Assembly: GCA_905221605.1 (NCBI GenBank) | Contig: CAJNDS010001326.1 | Coordinates: 1 to 23,112, forward strand | DNA from: Symbiodinium natans | Taxonomy: Eukaryota; Sar; Dinophyceae; Suessiales; Symbiodiniaceae | Reading direction: 5' to 3' | DNA: 23,112 nt | Shown: piece by piece, positions 1 to 8,320 of the stretch | Position numbering within the stretch: position 1 is the first letter of the stretch | Layout of the letters: the number at the start of each line of letters is the position of its first letter | Program-made: the position numbers and the translations under genes | Notes under the pieces: model-generated | What the model was told of the DNA's origin: nothing | Databases searched by the model: none | Seen by the model: only the letters and a program-made list of their open reading frames with translations

Positions 1-1
1 T

Positions 2-3000
2 ACGCCCATGTCGTGCATTGTCACACGCTGAGCATCCTTCCGTGTATCCATGAGTTCTCACCCACTGAGCTGGAGGACCTGACGCTGGGGCTCTCAGTGA
101 CACAGGTGGGTCAAGAACTTCGCGTTCCTCACTTGCTGAAGGCAACTGGGGGCCTCCACCAAGAGTTCCAACGATGCCCTCAACAAGTTCCAGACGCCAT
201 GTCAAGGGTACACAAAGTTTCACCGACGTAGCTGCGAAGGTCTTTAGCACCAACTGTCCCTCGACTCGGATGAGCGCTCGAACTTTGATGGCCTGTGACC
301 CAAGGATGGGATGGAGGAAGGCACTTTCGGTGAACCTGGGAAGGTTAGGGGCGAGATCCTTGATTGATTGAGGAAGTTCTGCTAGGACTATGGCTCCAAA
401 CAAAGTGAAGGGTCCTTTTGGACTGGGCCTCCCAAGCACAAGATCACAAGGTGCCATGTCACTCCCGTGCGCTTTCGAGAATCTGTTCAAACTTCCACAC
501 ACGTAGCACAACGCACTGGCAAATCCTCCATGGTTGTAGCACAAGTCAAGCCCTTCCTGATTGAGATCTGACCTCAACGTCTGCAAGGACTCCTTAATTC
601 TGCGCACACCACGTTCTGCCACTCCGACTGCTTCATGATGCTGGGGTCCTGCCTTTCGAACTTGGAAGGAGAATTCGCCAGAAGCCCCTGTGATCAAATC
701 GGACACTGCCCCTTCAGCATCTGTGATCAACAACACCGAAGAGGAGCCTGACTCCAGACCAAACTCACGCAGCCACTTCACGATCTCTGTACGCGTCGCT
801 ACAAGATCCCCTGATGTCAAGATAGCACCAGTCATCATGCTCATGCGCTCGACAAGTACCAACACCCTCAGGTTGTCTGCTCGTACCTGCCTGTGATCTT
901 CACCCGTGGATGACAAGTAGAAGAAATCTGCCACGACTTCACTTTCAAGTCTTCCGTTCACACGCTTGCGATGCTGAAAGACCGTTCTGGCAACTTGACA
1001 GTGCCTACAGCCAGGATGATACGGTGTGTGTCCTTGCAATCGATGCTGTGCCAACTCTGCTTGTGTCGACCGTGTCACAGGTGCTACAAGCACTCCACCT
1101 TCAGCGGATATCGAGGAGAGGGAAAGTTCGACTTCGTTCGAAGAACCCTGGGAGGGCTTCAACAGTGGTTTCAACCTCAACCAGGGAACATTTCCAAACA
1201 GTGTGACCTCTTTGGCTGTCAGGCCTGCAGAGGTGGCAAGCGCAATCCCGGCACAATTTTGAGAAAAACTCCAACCGCGAAAACAAAGCATGGTCGTGGA
1301 AATAATGTTGTGGTTCGTGTCTCCTACCCAAACATTCATGCTTGCTGCATGCCACGTGTTCTCTCCACTCCCGTTCTCGAGCAGGAGTCGACGGATATCA
1401 TCAAGCATTCGCACAGAGCTGCCGTTCGCTGCAGAAAACTCTTGGCCCACATGCTGTCTCTTCGAGTCATCAACGTAGACTCCAAACATCTCTGCATACT
1501 TCAGACTCAGCACTGTCACCCCTGCCCCGCTGTCCAGCAACCACCATTCCCCATCTCTCGCTTCTGCTCTCAGTCCAGCGATCACGAGTGGTTCCAGACA
1601 AACAGGCTGTTCAACAGGCAACACCGCACTCAACTGCAAACTCTCTCCTACGCTCTCGTCAGCAGCAGCGGTGTTCCAGATCTCATCTGTCCATTGCTCA
1701 TCCCAACTGTTGCTCCAGCCCTCATCCCACACAAACGCACCCCAGCCCTCATCGACCTGCGGATGCTCAGGCACTGGCGGCAAAGATTCCACTAATTCAA
1801 ACATCTTTCCTTTCTTGCCCTTTCCATGACCTTTTGCTCCCTTTTCTTTGCCCTTTGCCTTTCCTTTTCCTTTATCCTTTCCTTTTCCATCTTTGCCTTT
1901 TCCTCGTTCCTTTCCTTTCTCCTTTCCTTTTCCTTTTCCAGAGGATGAGGCTGAGCCGTGGGCTTTACTGCAATGCGCGCTGATGTGTCCTAGTTCCCCA
2001 CAAGAAAAACACTTCACCTTGGACATGTCTGTGCTACAGTTTTCTGTCTTGTGATTCTTCCTACCACAACGACCACACCGTTCAGCACTTACCGCAGAAA
2101 CTGACACATCATGCCATGCACCGTCATGCTCAGGCCATGCACACTCATACTGTCCGTCATCGTCCCATGCTGTCATATCAAACACCTCATACACTTGTTG
2201 CTTCTTTCCCGGTGACAAGTTCAGGTCCAAGAAAAGCCTCTGCTGACGCTCAAAACGAAGAGCTGCACTTCGACATGACTGATACGTTTCTGCTCCCGAG
2301 TGATGCAGAACGTACTTCTTCGCTTCTTCTGGCAAACTCCGCAGCAAAATCACAAGCATGTCTCCATCTCCGATGCTCAACCCTTGCCTGTCTAGTGCTG
2401 TTGGCAGCGTGCCCAACAGCTTGGCGTAACGTGACACCTCTATGTCGATCTTTCTGATCACGTCACCGACCATCGTAGCTGCATTCATTTCTGAATTTCT
2501 CAAGGCGAATATCCTGCGCAACAGTTCCGACCGCATCGACAAGGCCTCTGCTCTGCTGCGCAACGAAAACTGCTGAGCCAGCTGCCTAAGCAGCTCGTAC
2601 CCACAGTTCACATTTCCCAAACTTCTGGCTGGATCTGCAAGAGACCCATCAAGTGGCAAGCCTTCGCTGAACGCCTGTATCATGAGGGTTGCCCTAGCAT
2701 GGTCCAAGAAAGCTGCCTTCAACAAGCCATACAGCCTCACCGACCGTGTCTTCTGCTCTTCATTCAACGAATGTTGCCAAATCGTATCTGGCCAACGCAC
2801 ACACATGCCTATCTCTTCTGCAAACACAACGCTCGCCAACGCTGCCCAACTTTGAAGCGACACTACGTAGTCTGCAAACCCAGCAACCTCTTGCTCACGC
2901 GTGCTCCACTTCTCTGCATGGGTCACAGGAGGCTGACCCAACCATTTCTCAGATCGCGAAAACACATCTCGTGACTCAAAGCTTTGCGTCATGCCAGCCT

Positions 3001-3454
3001 GCATACCAGCTCCAGGAAGCACACCCGACGTTTGTGGCATGAACTGCTCCCGCCTAGGTCCTACAGGTACTGGCACCGGTCCAAACTGCTCAGGCACTCC
3101 ACGCGCCTGCATTCCAAGTTGCTCCTGTAGCGCCGTTTGCGCCGCTTGAGCTTGCTGTGGTGACATCATGCTGATGAGCTGCTGCATCTGGACCAAAACG
3201 TCCTGACCAGCCATGCCTTGCCCCAAGCACCCATGCACTGGAACTGCCGACTGTGTGCCGCACGCACCTGCGCTCACAGCCCCGATGCCTGCTTGTCTTC
3301 CTGCCATCCCCCCACTCAGAGAGGACAACTCACTGTCAATTCCCCAGGAGCCGGCGGAAACTGACACGCATGTGCCCGCATGCCCACGTACTGTTGCGCC
3401 TGCTGCACTGCTTGCTGTCTGGCTTGCTGCTGCTGTTGCAAGTACGCCCCCCAT
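2..3454 (-). CDS. Gag-Pol polyprotein of a copia-type retrotransposon (3' end outside window)
   Basis: One frame is open without a stop from 3478 to the window edge; its first ATG is at 3454, giving about 1,150 codons. In order it shows a glutamine-rich region, a helical Gag-like part, and two CCHC knuckles at 2077-2036 (CGRCGRKNHKTENC) and 2011-1970 (CFSCGELGHISAHC). A Gly/Lys-rich linker (about 1950-1805) and repeated WDE(G/Q)W motifs follow. The aspartic protease motif DSGAG has its Asp codon at 1534-1532. The integrase zinc region with paired His and CxxC lies near 1050-1000. Integrase core residues are Asp at 928-926, Asp at 721-719 and Glu at 616-614, with 34 residues between the last two. 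The visible end has a GYTEGCSAC motif that I associate with dinoflagellate copia polyproteins. Protease through integrase has no stop or frameshift, so the element may be young. The true N-terminus probably lies in another frame, from 3555. Confidence 0.85.
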   Translation of the reverse strand, partial: MGGVLATAAASQTASSAAGATVRGHAGTCVSVSAGSWGIDSELSSLSGGMAGRQAGIGAVSAGACGTQSAVPVHGCLGQGMAGQDVLVQMQQLISMMSPQQAQAAQTALQEQLGMQARGVPEQFGPVPVPVGPRREQFMPQTSGVLPGAGMQAGMTQSFESRDVFSRSEKWLGQPPVTHAEKWSTREQEVAGFADYVVSLQSWAALASVVFAEEIGMCVRWPDTIWQHSLNEEQKTRSVRLYGLLKAAFLDHARATLMIQAFSEGLPLDGSLADPARSLGNVNCGYELLRQLAQQFSLRSRAEALSMRSELLRRIFALRNSEMNAATMVGDVIRKIDIEVSRYAKLLGTLPTALDRQGLSIGDGDMLVILLRSLPEEAKKYVLHHSGAETYQSCRSAALRFERQQRLFLDLNLSPGKKQQVYEVFDMTAWDDDGQYECAWPEHDGAWHDVSVSAVSAERCGRCGRKNHKTENCSTDMSKVKCFSCGELGHISAHCSKAHGSASSSGKGKGKEKGKERGKGKDGKGKDKGKGKAKGKEKGAKGHGKGKKGKMFELVESLPPVPEHPQVDEGWGAFVWDEGWSNSWDEQWTDEIWNTAAADESVGESLQLSAVLPVEQPVCLEPLVIAGLRAEARDGEWWLLDSGAGVTVLSLKYAEMFGVYVDDSKRQHVGQEFSAANGSSVRMLDDIRRLLLENGSGENTWHAASMNVWVGDTNHNIISTTMLCFRGWSFSQNCAGIALATSAGLTAKEVTLFGNVPWLRLKPLLKPSQGSSNEVELSLSSISAEGGVLVAPVTRSTQAELAQHRLQGHTPYHPGCRHCQVARTVFQHRKRVNGRLESEVVADFFYLSSTGEDHRQVRADNLRVLVLVERMSMMTGAILTSGDLVATRTEIVKWLREFGLESGSSSVLLITDAEGAVSDLITGASGEFSFQVRKAGPQHHEAVGVAERGVRRIKESLQTLRSDLNQEGLDLCYNHGGFASALCYVCGSLNRFSKAHGSDMAPCDLVLGRPSPKGPFTLFGAIVLAELPQSIKDLAPNLPRFTESAFLHPILGSQAIKVRALIRVEGQLVLKTFAATSVKLCVPLTWRLELVEGIVGTLGGGPQLPSASEEREVLDPPVSLRAPASGPPAQWVRTHGYTEGCSACDNARHGR

Positions 3455-3555
3455 GGGTCTGAGCTTTGCCCCGGATTCTCAACACCCTGGCCTCTACTTC
3501 TACCGTCCCTAAGACCTTGCTCAAGTCTGTCAGGCGACGCTGGCCCACTTGCCAT
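3316..3555 (-). pseudogene. Gag N-terminus in a different frame from the main polyprotein
   Basis: An ATG at 3555 opens a 79-codon frame that ends at 3316. It encodes a polar start and then DPWGAYLQQQQQARQQAVQQ, which reads more like Gag than the overlapping main frame does. The main frame becomes the better protein downstream of about 3320, from ELSSLSGGMAGRQ. A one-base change in frame (net -1) somewhere in 3316-3345 would join them. I see no standard slippery heptamer there, so a mutation or sequencing error is likelier than programmed frameshifting. The ATG lies 52 bp downstream of the primer binding site, which fits a Gag start. Confidence 0.55.
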
Positions 3556-3607
3556 GCTTCACGCACAACACGTGGCTCTTTCCTTTAGGCCAAGGCGTTC
3601 CGGCAGC

Positions 3608-3619
3608 GCTCCGCTACCA
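3608..3619 (-). other. Primer binding site for reverse transcription (initiator-tRNA-like)
   Basis: The minus strand reads TGGTAGCGGAGC immediately after the CA that would end the LTR. It starts with TGG, complementary to the tRNA CCA tail. It resembles the complement of eukaryotic initiator Met-tRNA 3' ends (TGGTAGCAGAG in animals) with one mismatch in the first 11 bases. Initiator Met tRNA is the usual copia primer. The dinoflagellate tRNA itself was not available to compare. Confidence 0.6.
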
Positions 3620-3830
3620 TGTAAAAGTTTCTAAACAGCACAAACCCAACTTACACACATTCGCACTTGCACAGCACTTTCTCACTCAAAGCGACGAATG
3701 CAGTTGTCCTGCCTTCTTAGTGCTTTCTCATGACCTTGAGCCAAAAGTCAAAAGCAAAACTGGAAAAACCCAGTTGACGCCACCTACGCAAGCTCACTTC
3801 TCCTGCAAAACAAAATCTCAAGGAAAAACA
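3620..3830 (-). repeat. Candidate 5' long terminal repeat, about 211 bp
   Basis: On the minus strand the segment begins TGTTTTTCC and ends CTTTTACA, giving TGT...ACA termini, and the primer binding site follows with no gap. The inner end (3620) is well placed by that site. The outer end (3830) is a guess from the matching terminus and from the change to RNase H-like sequence beyond it. The second LTR lies outside the window, so the length is unconfirmed. A 12-base match to the 3' end of the dinoflagellate spliced leader lies inside at 3746-3735. Confidence 0.5.
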
Positions 3831-4190
3831 TGCTCGACGGTGGCCTGCAAGAAACAGGGCCAAGACCATGTCCAGGTCGGAGCTATCGTTGGCCAAGTCC
3901 TGGACCACAGACGGTTTTTCAGGGGAGCTGTATGCCGTTTTGCAGCTGGTCCGTACCGAAGACCCTGTTGACACGACTAGAGTCCCGAAACAAGTCCACA
4001 GCCCAAGCCGGGCAAGACCACGGTGACATCTGGTGGAAGCTGCAAACCACAGATGTCAACCGTCTCAAAATGAAATGGGTTCCATCCCATGTTTCAGAGA
4101 GGAGTTCCTCCGGAAGGTGGGTGCAGACAACTCGTGGAGACAGCAGGTCAATGACCTGGTGGCCCACCCTGATGTCCGGTATATAAGGTT
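3831..4190 (+). pseudogene. Broken RNase H domain of an older retroelement
   Basis: Pieces of an RNase H fold lie in the right order but in different frames. An opening DGG/GPQTVFQG stretch is followed by GELYAVLQLVRTEDPVD at 3919-3969, where Glu would be the catalytic glutamate. Then come HGDIWWKL and KMKWVPSHVSE (about 4019-4099), and in another frame EEFLRKVGADNSWRQQVNDL (about 4100-4159), resembling the C-terminal SH...N..AD region. At least three frame changes are needed, and the segment matching the usual DSKYV strand is scrambled. The relic begins abruptly at the LTR edge, so its first part may lie on the far side of the copia element. No function is expected. Confidence 0.55.
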
Positions 4191-4853
4191 TTCTTCCTGC
4201 AGGAAAGCAGGCTTGCAAGAGCAACGAGGCCACTCAGTCCCTGCAAAAAGCGCATTGACTCCAACTGGTCTGACCAGCCTGTTGCCACCGCTTGCAATCC
4301 CTGAAGAGCTGGAGTTGGGAAGCTGGAAGTTTGGGAGTCTGCAGTGGCGATTAAGAAACGTGATGCAGTGGCCAGCAGGCCGAAAGCACATGTCCCTTCT
4401 GGAAGCTGTCTGTAGCTTGTAACGGGCGATCGCCTACACTGGCTGCTAACCAGTTCAACATTGGCTTGAAGTGTGAGATAGATCTGGCAGGCTCTTTCGT
4501 GCTCACACAGCCAGAGGTTTTATCCTCTTTAAGTGGTTATGCCCTCCTGACCTTTGTCATGCTGGAGTATGCCCAGTCCTACCAAGCTGAGTGTCAGGAG
4601 CTTTAGTTTATCCCTTGGCCTTGCCCAGGACTCATCTGCAGTAAATCCACTGGCGGTGCTTGAGAGTGGGATAGCTACCAGAGGCAAGATTCCGCTGCCT
4701 GAGGTTTGTGTTTGTGGGTTTGGCTTCTTGGCGTGTTTCCCCGCGCCAGTGCACTTCGTACATAAGAGAATTGAGGGGAAATGCATGGGGGAATTGAGGG
4801 GAAAGCGTGGTTTCCGCGCCTTGTTGAGAGGAGACGTCGACCCTGCGCCAAAT
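4191..4853. other. Unrecognised flank between the retroelement relic and the tandem array
   Basis: No recognisable gene. A frame on the plus strand stays open from the RNase H relic to 4422, but it has no features I know. A 13-bp direct repeat (AATTGAGGGGAAA) occurs at 4769-4781 and 4792-4804. A TATATAAGG string lies just to the left at about 4179. At 4854 the sequence switches to the array unit and loses all similarity to the sequence preceding units 2 and 3. Confidence 0.6.
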
Positions 4854-5023
4854 ATACTGCTTGGGGAAGGTGCAACATGGTGGAAAGGACCATGCGTTCT
4901 TGGTGCTGGAAGTAGGGCCCAGCGTGTGCAATGTTTCTGAGCGGGAACGCATGCTTTGCTTCGTATGTCCTCAAGTGGGTGGAAAGAGAGACGTGTGCAT
5001 GCGCCACAGTAGTTGCTGCAGCC

Positions 5024-5435
5024 ATGAGTGCCGAAGCTGCTGCTGGCGATGTTGTACGAGATCTCAAAAGGCAGCGGCAAGAGCTGAAGGTGCCAAGAGA
5101 CTTGTCTGTCCTATGCGCGCACGCTGCCCATACACGTGCCTTCTTTTTTGCCAGGACGAACTGAAGCGCGCCAGCAAAGCCCTCAAGAACGAAGCTGCTA
5201 TCCTCAAGAAGAGCACTTCTTTTTGCGTAGCCTGCTCTGATGCAGTGTGACAGTGTGCGAAGCAGTTTTCCTTTAGGTCAGAAAGCGCCGCCACCTCCTG
5301 CGAAAAGCAGGCGATTTGGACGACGACTCACTGATCTGGCTACTGCGCAGACGGCAAAACGCAGATGCCGGACCACGTCAAGAAGCGCAACGTCCACGCG
5401 ACAATGCTGTTGGTGAAGAGCGTCAAGAGACCTGA
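5024..5435 (+). CDS. N-terminal exons of the array gene, unit 1 (basic coiled coil)
   Basis: Three exons can be chained. Exon 1 is 5024-5089 (ATG, starts MSAEAAAGDVVRDLKRQRQ). Exon 2 is 5155-5226 (starts DELKRASKALKNEAAILKK). Exon 3 starts at 5277 (VRKRRHLLRKAGDLDDDSL) and stays open to a TGA at 5433-5435. Both introns are GT-AG (65 and 50 bp), have pyrimidine-rich 3' ends and keep the frame; both acceptors are AG|G, typical of dinoflagellates. The product is basic and predicted helical. The second half of exon 3 is less protein-like, so a further donor probably lies before 5435, for example a GC donor after the RRRQN codons. Taken alone it would encode 98 residues. I infer it is the N-terminus of the DDE gene ending at 12291, as related pogo-like proteins have such a coil, but no splice link is visible. 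Confidence 0.6.
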
Positions 5436-5862
5436 GCTGTGAACGGTTTAGCGAAGCTAAGTCCAAGCCACCCTGCTTGAGATATGTTTTTGCTGTGTCT
5501 GCGTTAGCTATCGCCAGTTGGCAGATGGCCAGCAGCGTCAAGTTGTGCGTTCTACAGAATGCAAGCACGCCTATGCATGTGGTCACGGAACGTGCCATGT
5601 GTAACGATCTCCTTGAACCTTGAAGGCTTGACCTCAGCCAACCAAACATGCTGATCGCCCAGATGTTGATCGAATGTGGTTGCTTGTTTCTCTTTGGCTC
5701 TTGCTTACAGTGCACGTTGTTGTTCTTATCCGAAACCACACGACAGCTGCCCAAGAAGCTTCCAGCGGTTGGGTGCGCGGCGGTCGCGATTTCACCGGTG
5801 GATGCCGCAGTGGTCGCGCACTTGGAGAGATGCGGACACCATGGTGCTGTTTCTGTTCTCAT
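5278..5862 (-). other. Minus-strand open frame of uncertain status, 194 codons, unit 1
   Basis: Starts at a genuine ATG (5862) and ends at 5278. The C-terminal half reads like a helical protein (LTLLAICQLAIANADTAKTY, ASLNRSQLRSLDALHQQ). It overlaps exon 3 of the plus-strand coil gene antisense, and both cannot easily be real. Copies are at 12778-13362 and 20284-20868; they are identical except for the antisense of the exon 3 changes. Length alone is only weakly unexpected in GC-rich DNA. I do not recognise the product. Confidence 0.25.
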
Positions 5863-5990
5863 GCCACGACTTTCAAAGATGCGCTTGGCAGATCATGTTC
5901 GCAGGCCAGTTGCAATGGGAAGAGTCTTTGCCAAGTCCCGCAAGCCGTCCGGGCTTCTGCCATGACATTTGGTTTCTAGATGCATCATCG

Positions 5991-7298
5991 TGACACATCG
6001 CTACCATTGAGTACCATCTGCCCCCATCGCTTGCCAGTCCAGTTGGCTGAAGGTCTTTACCGTCACATTTCGATGCAGCAACAGCGGCTTCGACCTCTGC
6101 GAAAAATGTGCACACGCCCCGGCCCCAGTCCGTTCCCTCACAACAGATCTGCTCGAATGCCTGCCCGTGTAGGCCTTTGCAGTACTTGTGCAATCTTTGT
6201 CAAATGTGTATGCCACGCTGAATCACGCTGATGTTGCCCGTCGATTTTGGCATCCGGGAGGCAACCCTCGGACATACAGCTGAAGATTCTATTCGCTCCG
6301 ATTTGGAGGCCATCCTGTCAGCAACAGGATTATTCACGACATGTCAAACTTGATTTTGGTGTTGTTTTCGCTTTCTGCTTGTTTTTGTATGGGTTTTGCC
6401 TATATTTTGAAGGTGTTTTCCTTTTTTGGGGTCAGGGCAACCATCCTAAACCTTAAAAGTCACTACACCCGACATGTCAAACTTGATTTTGGTGTTTCTG
6501 TTGCTCTCTGCTTGTTTTTGTATGGTTTTGCCTATGTTTTTAAAGGTGTTTTCCTTTTTGGGGTCAGGGCAACCATCCTAAACCTTAAAAGTTACTACAC
6601 CCAACATGTCAAACTTGATTTTGGTGTTGTTTTCGCTTTCTTCGTGACACATCGCTACCATTGAGTACCATCTGCCCCCATCGCTTGCCAGTCCAGTTGG
6701 CTGAAGGTCTTTACCGTCACATTTCGATGCAGCAACAGCGGCTTCGACCTCTGCGAAAAATGTGCACACGCCCCGGCCCCAGTCCGTTCCCTCACAACAG
6801 ATCTGCTCGAATGCCTGCCCGTGTAGGCCTTTGCAGTACTTGTGCAATCTTTGTCAAATGTGTATGCCACGCTGAATCACGCTGATGTTGCCCGTCGATT
6901 TTGGCATCCGGGAGGCAACCCTCGGACATACAGCTGAGGATTCTATTCGCTCCGATTTGGAGGCCATCCTGTCAGCAACAGGATTATTCACGACATGTCA
7001 AACTTGCTTTTGGTGTTGTTTTCGCTTTCTGCTTGTTTTTGTATGGGTTTTGCCTATATTTTGAAGGTGTTTTCCTTTTGTGGGGTCAGGGCAACCATCC
7101 TAAACCTTAAAAGTCACTACACCCGACATGTCAAACTTGATTTTGGTGTTTCGGTTGCTCTCTGCTTGTTTTTGTATGGTTTTGCCTATGTTTTAAAGGT
7201 GTTTTCCTTTTTGGGGTCAGGCAACCATCCTAAACCTTAAAAGTTACTACACCCAACATGTCAAACTTGATTTTGGTGTTTTTTTGCTCTCTGCTTGT
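5991..7298 (+). repeat. 654-bp direct duplication, unit 1
   Basis: TGACACATCGCTACCATTGA starts at 5991 and again at 6645, a shift of 654 bp. Each copy holds about 345 bp of unique sequence followed by three copies of the 132-bp repeat. The left 345 bp contains a short frame (LPVDFGIREATLGHTAED) that looks protein-like but is broken by an 11-bp deletion in one unit 3 copy, so I do not call it an exon. Equivalent duplications start at 13491 and 14145 in unit 2, and at 20997 and 21651 in unit 3. Confidence 0.9.
6338..6644 (+). repeat. 132-bp minisatellite, block 1, unit 1
   Basis: The marker (G/A)ACATGTCAAACTTG occurs at 6338, 6471 and 6603, about 132 bp apart. The last copy is cut by the start of the second 654-bp copy. 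Each monomer contains CTTTTTGGGGTCAGGGCAACC-like and CTAAACCTTAAAAGT strings. Confidence 0.9.
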
Positions 7299-7716
7299 TT
7301 TTGTATGGGTTTTGCCTATATTTTGAAGGTGTTTTCCTTTTGTGGGGTCAGGGCAACCATCCTAAACCTTAAAAGTCACTACACCCGACATGTCAAACTT
7401 GATTTTGGTGTTTCTGTTGCTCTCTGCTTGTTTTTGTATGGTTTTGCCTATGTTTTTAAAGGTGTTCTCCTTTTTGGGGTCAGGGCAACCATCCTAAACC
7501 TTAAAAGTTACTACACCCAACATGTCAAACTTGATTTTGGTGTTTTTTTGCTCTCTGCTTGTTTTTGTATGGGTTTTGCCTATATTTTGAAGGTGTTTTC
7601 CTTTTGTGGGGTCAGGGCAACCATCCTAAACCCTAAAAGTCACTACGCCCGACATGTCAAACTTGATTGTTTTTGTATGGTTTTGATTATATTTTGGAGG
7701 GTGTTTTCGCTTTTTG
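6992..7716 (+). repeat. 132-bp minisatellite, block 2, unit 1
   Basis: Marker copies lie at 6992, 7125, 7255, 7387, 7519 and 7651. Two monomer subtypes alternate: one with ATGGGTTTTGCCTATATTTTG and CCCGAC, the other with ATGGTTTTGCCTATGTTTTT and CCCAAC, making a dimer of about 265 bp. The last monomer is degenerate after 7665. Because 132 is a multiple of three, a hydrophobic 44-residue repeat stays open in one frame (7284-7874); I treat that as a by-product. Confidence 0.9.
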
Positions 7717-7728
7717 GTCCTACAGAGC

Positions 7729-8230
7729 AGGGCACAGTTTCTTTCACACTCTCTCACGCTCTCGTTTTCTCACACAATCTCGCGCGCTTAAGTGCCGCTC
7801 AAGGATGTGGGATAAACATGGACATGCTTGGGCATGCGCCTAAGTTTTTGAAGGTAAGGACGTGGAGACGGTGAGCAGAAGCATAGCGACGGTAAGGGCA
7901 TTTTGGCCACGTCGGAGAGGGCGCATTCTGTCTAGCTCTCCCTTTCTCTTTCACACAAGCTCTCGTTTGTCAATGTTTGTGAAGTGCCGCTGACGGATGT
8001 GAGACAAACATGTGCATACTTGGGCCTAAGTTTTTGAAGGTAAGGACGTGTAGACGGTGAGCAGAAGCATAGCTACGGGGGGGGACGCATGCTGGCAGTT
8101 CGGACAGGGCGCATTTTCTATCGCTCTCACGCAATCTCTCCTTTCTCCATGTTCCTCACACGTGCGAAGTGCCGCTCAAGGATGTGAGACAAACATGGGC
8201 ATGCTTCGGCCAAGTTCTTGGGTTGAGGCA
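7729..8230 (+). repeat. 188-bp tandem triplicate, unit 1
   Basis: Three copies start at AGGGC(A/G)CA strings at 7729, 7918 and 8106. Each has a CT-rich stretch, GTGCCGCT(C/G)A, GGATGTG(G/A)GA(T/C)AAACATG and a GGGC..CCTAAG segment. Copies 1 and 2 end in TTTTTGAAGGTAAGGACGTG, a perfect AAG|GTAAGG donor-like string followed by GAGACGGTGAGCAGAAGCATAG-type sequence; copy 3 diverges here. Confidence 0.85.
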
Positions 8231-8320
8231 AAACCACTGCATAATGGCGCCGCAATGCTTGTGCTTTGCGCGTCTCTGCACGTGACGTGTACAGAAACAG
8301 GTACATGAAATACATGTTGT

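Larger units (their letters stand above)
1..3830 (-). mobile_element. Ty1/copia-type LTR retrotransposon, 5' part
   Basis: The element reads right to left. It has a candidate 5' LTR (3830-3620), a primer binding site touching the LTR end, a Gag start at 3555, and one long frame holding zinc knuckles, aspartic protease and integrase before the window ends. Integrase directly after protease, ahead of any reverse transcriptase, is the copia order; gypsy elements put integrase last. Reverse transcriptase, RNase H, the polypurine tract and the 3' LTR must lie beyond position 1, so neither LTR identity nor target-site duplication can be tested. The element adjoins a broken RNase H relic, which looks like its insertion target. 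Confidence 0.85.

Noticed and set aside
971-1795. 274-codon plus-strand open frame
   Set aside because: It is antisense to the Gag-Pol frame, which has clear zinc knuckle, protease and integrase motifs over the same bases.
4177-4187. TATATAAGG as a TATA promoter
   Set aside because: It lies within or beside the decayed RNase H relic with no gene downstream, and dinoflagellates generally lack TATA boxes.
4529-5080. 183-codon minus-strand open frame across the array edge
   Set aside because: It crosses 4854; the matching frames in units 2 and 3 diverge completely there, so it is a chance frame antisense to the first coil exon.
6220-6352. Short protein-like frame (LPVDFGIREATLGHTAED) as a transposase exon
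   Set aside because: It is under 50 codons, duplicated twice per unit, and one unit 3 copy carries an 11-bp frame-breaking deletion.
6338-7716. CRISPR array
   Set aside because: Monomers are 132 bp and contiguous with no unique spacers, and no cas genes are present.
7284-7874. 196-codon hydrophobic frame as a membrane protein gene
   Set aside because: It is produced by a 132-bp minisatellite whose period is a multiple of three; single-base indels between units break equivalent frames nearby.
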